Assembly: GCA_024500155.1 (NCBI GenBank) | Contig: CM044869.1 | Coordinates: forward strand, 36,249,898-36,313,897 | Direction: 5' to 3' | Source: Chenopodium formosanum | Lineage: Eukaryota; Streptophyta; Magnoliopsida; Caryophyllales; Amaranthaceae | DNA: 64,000 nucleotides | Shown here: one piece after another, positions 44,452 through 55,733 of the stretch | How positions within the stretch are numbered: the stretch's first letter is position 1 | Layout: every line of letters starts with the position of its first letter | Position numbers and translations under genes: made by a program | The notes under the pieces: generated by a model | Database searches by the model: none | Told to the model about the DNA's origin: nothing | Seen by the model: only the letters and a program-made list of their open reading frames with translations

Positions 44452-47400
44452 TATTTGATTCAATTAGCATTTTTGAATGCATTTGAATTTCATTTGCTTT
44501 AAAAAACTTTGTTTGAATGGGTTTGACTTTCATTTGATTCAAAAAGCTTAGTTTGAATGTGTTTTACTTTTATTTGATTTAATTCGCTTTGTTGAATGCA
44601 TTTCACTTTTATTTGATTTAAAAATCTTTGTTAGAATGTGTTTGACTTTAATTTCATTCAATTTGGGTTGTTGAACGTATTTGACTTTCATTTGATTCAA
44701 AAAGCTTTGTTTCGTGTTTGACTTTCATTTTATTTAAAAAGCTTTTTTTGAATGTGTTTGACCTTCATTTGATTAAATTATCTTTGTGAAATGCATTTGA
44801 CTTTATTTTATTCTAAAATCTTTGTTAGAATATGTTTGACTTGCATTTGATTAAATCAGCTTTGTTGAATGCATTTGACTTTCATTTCATTCAGAAAGAT
44901 TTATTTGAAGGGGTTTGACTTTCATTTGTTTTAAAAAGCTTTGTTTGAATGTGTATGAATGTTACTTGATTCAATTACCTTTGTTTCATTTTATTCAAAA
45001 AGCTTTGTATGAATGGGTTTGACTTTCATTTGATTCAAAAAGCTTTGTTAGAATGAGTTAGACTTTTATTTGATTCAATTACCTTTGTAGAATGCATTTG
45101 ACTTTCATTTGATTCAAAAAGTTTTGTTTGAATGTGTTTGACATACATTTGATTCAATTAGCTTTGTTTAAATGTGTTTGAATTTTATTTTATTCAATTA
45201 GCTTTCTTGAATGCATTTGACTTTCATTTGATTAAAAAACCTTTGTTAGAATGGGTTTGACTTTCATTTGATTCAAAAAGCTTTGCTTAAATGTGTTTGA
45301 CTTTAATTTTATTCAATTAGCTTTGTTAAATGCATTTGACTTTCATTTGATTCAAAAATCTTTGTTTGAAAGTGTTTGACTTTCAATTCATTCAATTAGC
45401 TTTGCTGAATGCATTTGACTTTAATTTGATTCATTAAGCTTTGTTTGAATGTGCTTGACTTTCATTTGATTCAATTACCTTTGTAGAATGCGTTTGACTT
45501 TCATTTGATATAAAAAGCTTTGGTAGCAGGGGATTGACTTTCATTTAATTCAAAAAGCTTTGTTTGAATGTGTTTGACTTTTATTTGATTCAATTGGCTT
45601 TGTTGAAAACATTTGACATTAATTTAATTCAAAAAACTTTATATAAATGTGTTTGACTTTCATTTCATAAAATTAGCTTTGTTGAATGCATTTGACTTTC
45701 ATTTGATTCAAAATGCTTAGTTTGAATGTGTTTGACTTTCATTTAATTCAATTAACTTTGTAGAATGCATTTGACTTTCATTTGATTTAAGAAGCTTTTT
45801 CTGAATGGGTTTTACTTTCATTTAATTCAAAAAGCTTCGTTTGAATTTGTTTGACTTTCATTTGATTCGATATGCTTTGTTGAATGTATTTGACTTTTAT
45901 TTGATTCCAAAATCTTTGTTTGAATGTGTTTGATTTTCATTTTATTAAAAAGCTTTGTTCTAATGTGTTTGACTTTCATTTTAGCCAATTAGGTTTGGTT
46001 AATGCATTTTGACTTTCATTAGATTCAAAAAGCTTTGTTTGAATGTGTTTCACTTTCATTTCATTCAATTACCTTTGTAGAATGCATATGACATTTATTT
46101 GATTCGAAAAGCTTTGTTTGAAGGGGTTTGACTTTCATTTGATTCTAAAAGCTTTGTTTGAATGTGTTTGATTTTTATTTGATTCAATTAGCTTTGTTGA
46201 AGTCATTTGACTTTCATTTAACTCAAAAGGCTTTCTATGAATGTGTTTGACTTCCTTTTCAATAAATTGGCTTTGTATGAATATGTTTGACTTGCATTTG
46301 ATTCAATTATCTTTTTAATGTAGTTGATTATTATTTGATTCAAAAAGCTTTGTTTGAATGTGGTTTACTTTCATTTGATTCATAAAGTTTGCTTGAATGT
46401 GTTTGACTTTTATTTTAGTCAATTAATTTTGTTAAATTCATTTTGACTTTCTTTTGATTCAAAAAGCTTCGTTTGAATGTGTTTGACTTTCATTTGATTC
46501 AATTAGCTTTGTAGAATGCATTTGAATTACATTTGATTTAAAAAGCTATGTTTGAAAGGGTTTGACTTTCATATGTTTCAAAAACCTTTGTTTGAATGTG
46601 TTTGACTTTTATTTGATTCAAAAACCTTTGTTTGGATGTGTTTGACTTTCATTTGTTTCAAAAAGCTTTGTTTGAATGTATTTGACTTTCATTTGATTCA
46701 AAAACCTTTGTTTGGATGTGTTTGACTTTAATTTGATTAAATTAGCTGTGTTGAATGCATTAAACTTTCATTTGATTCAAAAAGCATTATTTAATTGTGT
46801 TTGACTTTAATTTGTTTCAAAAGCTTTGTTAGAATGTGTTTAACTTGCATTTGATTTTGTTAGTTTTTTTGAATGTATTTTACTTTTATTTGATTCAAAA
46901 AGTTTTGTTTTAATGTATTTGACTTTCATTTGATTAAATCAGCTTTATTGAATGTATTTGACTTTCATTTGATTCACAAAGCTTTATTTCAATGTGTTAG
47001 AATCTCATATGATTCAATTAGCTTTGTTAAATGCATTATGACTTTCATTTGATTCAATAAGCTTTGTTTGAATTTGTTTGAATTTCATTAAATTCAATTA
47101 GCATTGTTGAATGCATTTGACTTTCATTTGCTTCAAAAAGCTTTGTTTGAATAGGTTTGACTTTCATTTGATTCAATTAGCTTTGTAGAATGCATTTTAC
47201 TTTCATTTGATTCAAAAATCTTGGTGTGAATGGGTTTGACTTTCAATAGATTTAAAAAGCTTTGTTTGGATGTGTTTGGCTTTAATTTGATTAAATTAGA
47301 GTTTTTGAATGCATTTGACTTTCTTTTGATTCAACAAGCTTGGTTTGAATGTGTTCAACTTTCATTTCATTCAATTAGATTTGGTGAAATCATTTTACTT

Positions 47401-47984
47401 TTATTTGATTAAAAAAGCTTTGTTGGAATTTGTTTGACTTTCATTTAATTTTAAAAGCTTTGTTTGAATGTGTTTGACTTTCATTTGATTCAATTAGCTT
47501 TGTTGAATGCATTTGACTTTTATTTGATTCAAAGAGCTTTGCTTAAATGTGTTTGACTTTTATTTGATTCAATAAGCTTTGTTTGAATGTGTTTGACTTT
47601 CATTTAATTAAATCAGCTTTGTTGAATGCATTTGAGTTTCATTTGATTTAAAAAGCTTTATTTGAATGTGTTTGACTTTCATATGATTCAATTAGCTTTG
47701 TTGAATTCATTTTGACTCTAATTTGATTCAAAAAGCTTTGTTTGCATTTATTTGACTTTCATTTGATTTAATTAGCTTTGTTAAATGCATTTGACTTTTA
47801 TTTGCTTCAAAAAGCTTTGTTTGAATGGGTATGATTTTCAGTTGATTCAAAAAGCTTTGTTTAAATGTGTTTTACTTTTATTTGATTCTATTAGCTTTGT
47901 TGAATGTATTTGACTTTCATTTGATTCAAAAAGCTTTTTTTGAATGTGTTTGAGTTTCATTTTATTCAATTAGCTTCGTAGAAT
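44452..47984. repeat. Satellite block 5 (largest)
   Basis: About 3.5 kb, near 89 units of 39/40 bp, with A/B alternation in many stretches and occasional short or long units. It ends in a B-type unit interrupted at TAGAAT by element E. Removing E and one AGAAT joins it in phase to block 6. Confidence 0.95.
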
Positions 47985-49666
47985 TGATCAGGATTAGATA
48001 GGTCGTTAAACTACTACCCTAATCAAATTAATCATTTATAATCCTAAACTACCCTAATACAAGTATAGGGGTATGTAAAGGGTCGAACCACTGAGGAAGC
48101 ACACTCATTCAACATCAACATCAATATCACTACTGCAAGAGTAAAAAGGGGAATGTTTTTGTTGGTTTTTGGATAAAAAGTACTAAGACTACAAACAAGC
48201 AAAGATAAAGATGTTTAAAATCAAGAGAGAGCGACGCTAGGGGTACGATGGTGTCAAACATGATTAGAAAGAGGGGAACAACGATTGTTATCAAGAAGAT
48301 CATGCCAAAGAACTCAAGGTTCTACCTAAATAATTCATTCTCATGCAATAGTCTAGGAAAATCAATGAAAGAGGCCTATACTAATTAGGATCATTCTCAT
48401 GCATCCTATTAGTTACAATCTAAACAAGAGACTAAAGAACCACAATCCAAGAAACTCTAACTTTAACAACTCATTCTCATGCAATCGCTAAAATAGAGGT
48501 GATCTTAATCTAGTTCAAATCACTTTCATGCATTTAAACTAGAGAACATCAAATAAAGTGCAACAATAATCTCAAGCTATCAAAAATCAGGTCTTTCATC
48601 AATTTATGGCATGAGTTCAATCCAACCATCATCATTCATCCAATATCAACACATATTTTCCACCCCCTTCCCCTAGCTAAGAAATTAGCCTAGAGAAGGG
48701 AGATTAAACATAATAACAAAGCTAGAAATAAACTCAAGAAACTCAAAACAAAACATGATTAAGAACAAAGTAAACAATAATAACTAGATGAACAATAGGA
48801 TTAATGAAAATAAGCAACAAAAAGGTAAATAAATGAAACTAAGAGAAAGGATTAGAGATTACTAAAGAGGAGATTAATGAAAGAGGAAAACTTGAAATGT
48901 TGCTTGATTGAAGATTAAACTTGATCAAAGTTGAATACAATAAAGGAAACTTGAGTCATAATCCACTTTCTCTCTCTCTCAGGTTAGGGCTAAATGTTGA
49001 TAAGAAAAAAGATGATTACAAACTTGAATAAGGAGGCTATTTATATGCATCACAAAAGACGGAAACAAAACACCAAGGAGAGCCCTCTAACAAGCAGCCG
49101 AGCCCTCTCCAATCTTGGTACGGAGTTGCTTAACCCACCAACCCGCGCCCGCGGCATCAAAGCCCGCGCCCGCGGCTGAAGGAAGGAGAGGCCTCTCCTG
49201 CTGAGGAGAGGCCGTGGCCAGGAATCAGGGGTAAAGCATCCTCGAATCGCCGCGCCCGCAGCTCTAGGTGTCGCGCCCGCGAGCCAAGGAGGAGAGGCCC
49301 CTCCTGGGGCGCGGCACGGCATCTTCCGAAAGTTGGAGAAATCTTCAAGCTAAAAATCCGCGCCCGCGGCCCATGGCTTCGCGCCTGCGGCTCTTGCATT
49401 GCCATCACACCCTCCTTGAGCATCTCATTTCCCTTCCAAAGCTCGACATGCATCCATAGGTTCATCCAAACAGGCCAAAAACCTACAAAACAACGAAGAA
49501 ACACTAGTAAAACCAAAGAAAAGGGGAAAAAGGAAAGGAAACACAAGAAGGGAAAAGAGAAAGCAAAACTAAGGTAAAAATGCTTAGAAAAGGCTCAAAC
49601 AAGTGAAAATGAGGGGAGAATCCTTAGAGAAAAAGGATGAAAGAGTGGCATAAATGCCACTCATCA
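47985..49666 (-). repeat. 3' LTR of element E (1682 bp)
   Basis: On the minus strand it begins TGATGAGTGGCATTT (49666) and ends at TGATCA-side 47985. The start hairpin GAGTGGCA / TGCCACTC is perfect, with loop TTTA. GC motifs lie at 49142-49388, and a TATA-like ATATAAATAG (minus) at 49037-49046. It differs from the 5' LTR by scattered substitutions and small indels. Confidence 0.92.
49142..49390 (-). promoter_or_regulatory. Three pairs of 21-bp-spaced GC motifs in LTR E
   Basis: CGCGCCCGC or a one-base variant starts at 49144, 49165, 49251, 49272, 49359 and 49380: three pairs, each 21 bp apart, the pairs separated by about 86 bp. On the minus strand they lie upstream of the TATA-like site at 49037-49046. 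In the other LTR the first pair is at 62905 and 62926, again 21 bp, with C-to-T/G-to-A type changes. Confidence 0.65.
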
Positions 49667-49705
49667 AAGTCCCCTATACTTGCCTCTTGCTTGTCCTCAA
49701 GCAAG
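49667..49705 (-). promoter_or_regulatory. Polypurine tract and terminal AGGA-loop hairpin, element E
   Basis: On the minus strand the stem is CTTGCTTG / CAAGCAAG with loop AGGA (49686-49705), followed by AGGCAAGTATAGGGGACTT, which abuts the LTR at 49666. Compared with copies A and C the stem has a C-G to T-A paired change, while loop and position are kept. Confidence 0.78.
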
Positions 49706-51721
49706 GAAAACTAAAACAAAGAGACAAACACAACAAACATAACATGACAAGGTTTAAGAAAACCAATCAAGCCTCAAGGTAGGAAATGCTCCATTTGGAC
49801 TCAAACTTAGGGACATGAATTAAAGAATAATTACCTTTCTCAATTCAAAGAGGGAAAACACGTTTTAAGATGCTCATGTTTGAAAGAGACAAACCTAAGC
49901 TAAGCATAAAGAACTAATGATTTCATTCTCCGCCCTAGCCCCAACCAAAACGGTCCACGTTCTCTCCACTAGCTTCAAATCATCCCTTAGTTAGCTCCTC
50001 ATGATTCCTCGAGGGAACCGGAAAAAGAAATTTTTATGCGGAATCATAAGGTCATCCCGACATCTCAACTATGCATACTCTCTCCATAGGGTTGAAATCT
50101 TTCTCCCTCCACCGGTCTTTGACCGCGCTCCTCTAAAGTCCAAGGGTCTTAACTAGGATTGTAATGTCATGGCTAGGGGTTAAGGTTGATAATCAATTTG
50201 AAAATTTTGGTGGCAATTCCTAAGTGAAGCAAAAGAGTGGCCATCTCTCAAGATCAGCGTAAGAATAGAACATAATCTCAAACTACAACCTTTCAAAACA
50301 AACCTCACAACATTACTTTATTCCTTTTCATTTTTTTATTATTTTTTTTTTACTTCACTTGGTTTTCATGAGTTACATCCTTCTTCACAAACCTTTATGC
50401 ATATTCTTTTCATGAACAACTTTCAAAACCTTACTTGAACCAATTTACACAACTTTCTTGCTCAAAACCAACACTCTCAAACTCGAACCTCACAAACCAA
50501 TGCTTCATTAACTACAAGGGTCGGTAGAACATAGGCCGATAGTTTTGTAATATGGCTAAGTCAAGAAAGGGAAATAAGGATCAAATTGGTTAGAAAGTGG
50601 ATGTAAAAATAAAAACCAAATTTGTAAGAAAACACAAAGAAAACAAAGAAAAATGAGAAGAAGTGCCTTTTTCCTCCTCTAGAGTTGTTTGGTCACGATC
50701 TTGGGAGTTAGAGGTCAACACAAAGATTAAGATATGCATAGTTAAGGATCCTAAACGCCGCACACAAGAATGATGAAGGCTAGAACAAATGATGCTCACA
50801 CGGGATAAGAAACAAGCAAATACAAACTAAAGGGAATCCTATCCACTATAGAGAGCAACCCCATCTTACCACTTTCCCGTGAACTAGGGGATCAAATGTC
50901 CTCAAAAGTTCTAAACCGGGCTACCTTAGCTTACAATGTGTCTAACTCAACCCTAAGCATTCTCAAACCGTGTAAACCCTCATCAACTAGGAAGATAAGC
51001 ATTCAAAGACACACCATCATGAAAGGCATACAAATCCAAATGAATGAGCTAATCCCAAATCAAAAATATTTCAACTTGTCATAGTCATGTTTGTCACACA
51101 CAAGGGAAAAAGAAAAACACAAAAGAAAGAGGAAGAAATTTAAAAAGGTTCACAAACGAGGCATATATAATCCAAGTAAGTCCCAATCGTCATACAAGTA
51201 ATCGTTGATAACAACATCAACGATCCCAGGTTCCTTAGAACCAAATTCAAGCAACCTCGAACCATTCAACTTCTTCCTAAGCTAAACCTAAACTAAGCAC
51301 TCAAAGAAAAAGAAAAGAGGGAAAAGGAAAGATCTCACCCAAATGTCTCTTAAAGAAAGATAAAGCAACCAAATCATTTACCAAAGCTCCAAAGCTCCAA
51401 ATGTTGCTTCCATCGTTCTTCAAAGCTACAAAAGAGGGAGAAAAAAGAAAAAACAAACACTAAACAAAGAAAAAGGGTTAGCAAAATGAGAAAGAAAAAT
51501 AAAAAGCTAACAAACTTGGCCCATGGACATAACCAACTACCTAAATCATAATTCAAAGACATCATCATCAAAGACACTAACAAACAACAACAAGCTAAAG
51601 CAATCCAAAAGCTAGACAACCCGACGCTTAACAACAAAACTACCCAACATAAGCTTCTCAAACGTTCCCACGATTCCTTGGTGCCTTCCCCCACACTTAC
51701 TCAAAACTAATCCCTTTTGAT
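49706..51721 (-). other. Long non-coding 3' region of element E
   Basis: About 2 kb between the post-pol ORF and the polypurine tract. It aligns with the non-coding internal region of copy C in order and sequence, including an A-rich run (minus; T run at 50334-50351) and a GAGTAAGTGTGGGGGA tract near 51685-51703 that matches GAGTAAGCTTGGGGGA of copy C. Short frames (50590-50799, 51374-51694) are not supported as genes. Confidence 0.75.
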
Positions 51722-53574
51722 TCAAACACCCCCCCACACTAGATAAGAGCATCGTCCTCGATGCTTCACATGCAAATAAAAACACAAGGGAGGGACCAAA
51801 AGGGGGGGAAAACATGCATACCAGGGGGGACTGGTGGCCACTAGGGCCGGCACCATCATCCCTAGATGGGTACGAGGGGGGCCATGGGGCTCCCACCCTC
51901 CGGTGTAACCGGGGGGAAACCCATAATGACCTTTGAAAAGGTCAAGTTGGGAAGGGGATAGCTGGTTAAATGGCCCGGGTTGCACAAAAAGTGCGAGGTG
52001 ATCAGGGTGAACATAATGGTAGTTAGGGTCACCCCTATAGTCACTCCCACCCGAGACCCGGTAGTCATAGTGACTGAACTCGTCAGGAAAATTACGCCTA
52101 GGCGCATCGGGGTTCTCGACACCCGAGCAATAAGGGTACGTAGGGAGGTTGTCACCATTCCATGAAGCTACGGGTCCTTGTTGGGCCGGTGTATAAGGAT
52201 AGTTGACTGGAGGGGTGACCTCCCCCCTACGCACACTCTCATAATAAACGGCGTTAGTTTGAAAAGCATTATGTTCGTAAGAGGCAAACATACCTTGCAT
52301 GCAAAGTTACATGTTCTCCATTTGAGCTCTCGTTCGTGCCATGTCTTGTTGAAAATCGGGTTGTTGTTGTTGTTATTGTTGCCTTCTTCTTCTTCCATGT
52401 TGTTATTGTTGTTGTTGTTGTTGTTGTTGTTGTTCCTACACTTCATCCTCTTCTTCTCCTTCCATACCAATCTCCTCATCCTCCACATACACCTCCTCCA
52501 AATCCACCACGACATTGTTGGGAAGGACACCCGAGTCCTTCCTCACCCACCAAGGGTGGGTAGCTCCCTCTCTTGTGTGGGAGGTGTACTCCAGCCTCGG
52601 GAGGAAGCAATGATGCTTGCGGGATACAAGGAGACTCCAAATCCCGTCGACCCCGGTGATTCCCTTGATGAATTGCATCGTTTTGAGTTGCCGCTCATCA
52701 AACAATATATCACTCCCATCACCTTTCTAACTACGATTCAAGAGCGCAACTTCTCCTCATGGCCACACCTAATGGCCAACCTCGCCACCATAGCCCCACA
52801 ATGAATCTCCCCCGTCTTGCTTCCCGACACTAGGGCTTCAATGCATTGGGAGAAGATGAATCCCAAGTTCACTCTATGCCCAAGATTCGGCCTAGATGCA
52901 AGCCAAAGAATCCGAATCTCTTCTAATGTAATCTTCCCCAAGTCTTGCTTGTTAAAAACCAGGTACCCAAGTATATGGTGAAGCAATCTTAGAGCTGGGT
53001 GCATGATCTCACTAGCCAAGGAGTACTTAGCATCAAAGTTGTTTTTCTGGAAGATCCGTTTCCACCATTGTCGGGGGTTGTAATCCGGAAGTTGCACATA
53101 TTCAGGGAGGATGATGTTGGCATTGGGGTTTAGGTCGAGGTACTCATTGAATTTTTTGAGGGACATGGTCTCTTTTTTGTTAAAGAGTTGGAAGGAAACG
53201 GAGATGTTGTTGTTTCCTGAAGTGTGTTTCTCAAAGGAGGCGAGAAACTCTAAGGTGGGCTCTCGGTATGTGTTGTAGGCCTTTGAGACAAAGTCGTTTA
53301 GTCTTAGATTGTTCAAAATGAACCAACAATCTTCATCAATGCCTAGCTTAGTTGTTGTGGGTTGATGGGTAGTGTTTAGTGGGAAGGAATTTTCGTGATT
53401 GGAGGGCATCGAAATTGTGTTTGTGGTTTCTATTTGAGAATTTGGTTGGAGGCAAAGGTAGTGGTGGTTCCACATTTTGAGGTGTTTGGGAAGATGAAGC
53501 TCGTGGCTCCTTTCCACTCTTTCTCTTCTTAAAACTTGTTCCAACCTCCATCTTTTCTTCTCAACAAACAACAC
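51722..53574 (-). pseudogene. Post-pol ORF of element E (env position), broken
   Basis: The segment 52738-53574 encodes a polypeptide with 'HTSGNNNISVSFQLFNKKE', 'RQWWKRIFQKNNFDAKYSL' and 'MHPALRLLHHILGYLVFNKQ' followed by 'ILWLASRPN'. It resembles the plant-transposon protein domain found after pol in Athila/Calypso-type elements, where an env-like gene sits. A frameshift lies near 52730. The same product continues in another frame to 51722: acidic stretch, TAG, a poly-Gln tract (CAA repeats, 52359-52434) with TAA codons, then a Tyr/Pro-rich tail ('MQGMFASYEHNAFQ'). I see no clear signal peptide or transmembrane segment, so calling it env is not justified. Confidence 0.68.
51727..51765 (-). 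promoter_or_regulatory. Internal AGGA-loop hairpin plus G tract, element E
   Basis: On the minus strand the stem is AGCATCG / CGATGCT with loop AGGA (51748-51765), followed by CTTATCTAGTGTGGGGGGGTG. The stem differs from copies A and C by a paired change (CATTG/CAATG to CATCG/CGATG). It lies at the end of the post-pol ORF. Confidence 0.72.
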
Positions 53575-54461
53575 TTACAATCTCCTTACTCGAATTCAAC
53601 TAATCCACCCACAAATAACACAAAGCAACCACAACAAGCAATATACTTCTTAACTCCAAACAACACAAATTATCCAAGAACACAACAAAAATTCCAATAA
53701 TCAACTCACAACAACAATCAACCAAGAGTTAGAGCAAAACTAACAGCAAAATTCATCCAATCAAGCATGAAAAATCACCAAACAAAAATCACAAAAATTA
53801 ACCATGAAATTCATCCAAAATTGCTTAAAAGTACAATAAAACTAGTAGGGAGTAGATTATACCAACTATGAAGCCAAAAATCAACTCCAACTAGCCTCCA
53901 AGAACAAGAACTCCAATGGTGCTTCAAGGAGTAACAGTGGTGGAATTTTGAATTTTTCGGATTTTTGGTGATGGAGGTTGAAAATTGTTGATGAACTTGT
54001 TGTTTTATGAAGAAATTTGGTGGAAATTGAGATGAAAATGAAGGAATTTGAGGGATTTTTAGAAGTTAGGGTTTGGGGTTTGGGGTTTGGGGATTTTTAG
54101 AGAGAAAGTGAGAAAGAGAGGAGTAAGATGGCGAAATTGTGTGATAGAGGGTCGAAACTGCTGGAATTTCGCGTAAATGGGGTGCTATAACCCAGCGGGC
54201 CGCGCCCGCGGGTACCTGTGCCGCGCCTTCTCCATGGGCGCAGCTGGGAATCTACCATCATATGGCCTCCAATGCCCATCCATACATGCACCAAGGGGTC
54301 AAGTACCTACAAATAAAAACCAAAAGCTATAAGATAAAAATAAAGTCAACCAAACCGACCAAAAGAAAGAAAAATAAAGGAGAAAAGAGTCAAGAACTCG
54401 GGTTGCCTCCCGAGAAGCGCTTCTTTATGAGGTCACTAGCTTGACCATGAGAAAAATTCAA
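53575..54461 (-). other. Spacer between integrase and post-pol ORF, promoter-like
   Basis: No coding frame. At 54196-54250 it has a GC-rich patch with CGCGCCCGC at 54201 and CCGCGCC at 54221, the same motif and about the same 21-bp spacing as in LTR E. Downstream on the minus strand come CT-rich DNA (CCTCTCTTTCTCACTTTCTC, 54106-54125) and a degenerate telomere-like CCCAAAC run (54068-54093). The post-pol ORF begins about 500 bp further on. Confidence 0.6.
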
Positions 54462-55733
54462 TCAAGGGGGAGGCTTAGGATCTAAAGGATCAAGCCTTAG
54501 ACATTCAATGAGACCAACTTCTTCCTTGCAAAAGTAATGATTCAAACGATGACCATTGACCATGAACTTGTTACCATCCGCATCTAACTCAAAAGAACCA
54601 TAAGGAGTAGTCTTCGATACCACAAAAGGCCCTGACCACTTAGACTTGAGTTTACCCGGAAACAAACGAAGCCTTGAGTGGAAAAGAAAGACCTTATCTC
54701 GAACCTTAAAGCTCTTGTTTCGAATATGTTGGTCATGCCACTTTTTGGTCTTCTCCTTATACACTATTGAGCTCTCATAAGCATCATTTCTAAGCTCTTC
54801 AAGTTCATTTAGCTTCAACAATCTCTTCTCACCGGCCAAAGATAAATCCATATTGAGTTCCTTGATAGTTCACCAAGCTTTGTATTCTAACTCAACCGGC
54901 AAGTGACAAGCCTTCCCGTACACCAACCTATAGGGGGTCGTGCCGATTGGAGTCTTGTATGCCGTCCTAAGAGCCCATAGTGTGTCATCGAGCTTGAGAG
55001 ACCAATCTTTCCTTGATTTGTTTACCATCCTTTCAAGTAGATTCTTGATTTCACGATTCGAGACCTCCACTTGTCCTTGAGTTTGAGGGTGGTAAGGTAG
55101 ACCAACCTTGTGATGAACGCCATATCTCTTGAGAAGAGATTCAAATTGCTTTTTGACGAAATGGGAGCCTCCATCACTAATTAACACCCTTGGAACCCCA
55201 AATCTAGGAAAAATGTTCTTCTGTAGGAGCTTAAGCACAACCTTGTGATCATTGGTAGGAGAGGGTATAGCTTCAATCCATTTTATCACATAATCAACCG
55301 CTACCAAGATATATAGATTTCCATATGAAGAAACGAAAGGCCCCATAAAGTCCACCCCCCAAACATCAAAGGGCTCAACTTCCAAAACACTTTGTTGAGG
55401 CATTTCATCCCTTTTGGTTATGCCACCACTTCTTTGACACCTATCACATTGAGAAACGAACTTGTGGGCATCCTTATGCATCGTTGGCCACCATAATAGA
55501 GATTGAGAAATTTTTTCCACCGTCTTGTCAACACAACCATGTCCTCCACATGGTAGTGAGTGGCAATGCTCAAGAACACCTTCGATTTCGTGATCCGGAA
55601 CACATTTCTGAAAAAGGCCATCTCCACATTGTTTGAACAAGTATGGGTCATTCCAAAAGTATCTTCTCACTTCTTTGAAAAACCTCTTCTTTTTATTGAG
55701 AAGAAAACTCCGGGGGAACGACTCCACAAGCAA
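54462..55733 (-). pseudogene. Integrase of element E
   Basis: Zinc-binding N-terminus: 'HCHSLPCGGHG' and 'CDRCQRSG' (HHCC type). Catalytic core: Asp in 'WGVDFMGPF', Asp in 'LISDGGSHF' and Glu in 'GQVEVSNREIK', the D,D(35)E triad. The C-terminal module (54462-54851) has 'RDKVFLFHSRL' and 'FPGKLKSKWSGPF', the GPF module of Ty3/gypsy integrases. An in-frame TGA at 54870-54872 after 'EYKAW' replaces Trp or Arg, and the upstream join with RNase H needs a frameshift near 55695. It would insert element cDNA. Confidence 0.9.

Noticed and set aside
48994..49546. Arg/Pro/Ala-rich frames in LTR E (also 62811-63256)
   Set aside because: They derive from the CGCGCCCGC motif pairs in U3 and are not kept intact between the two LTRs.
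52178..52804. 208-codon plus-strand frame with a Leu run
   Set aside because: It is the antisense of the Gln-repeat part of the post-pol ORF; the Leu/Val runs come from TTG/GTT repeats.
51722..53574. Calling the post-pol ORF a retroviral-type envelope gene
   Set aside because: Position fits the env-like gene of Athila elements, but I see no signal peptide, transmembrane segment or cleavage-site pattern in the readable parts.
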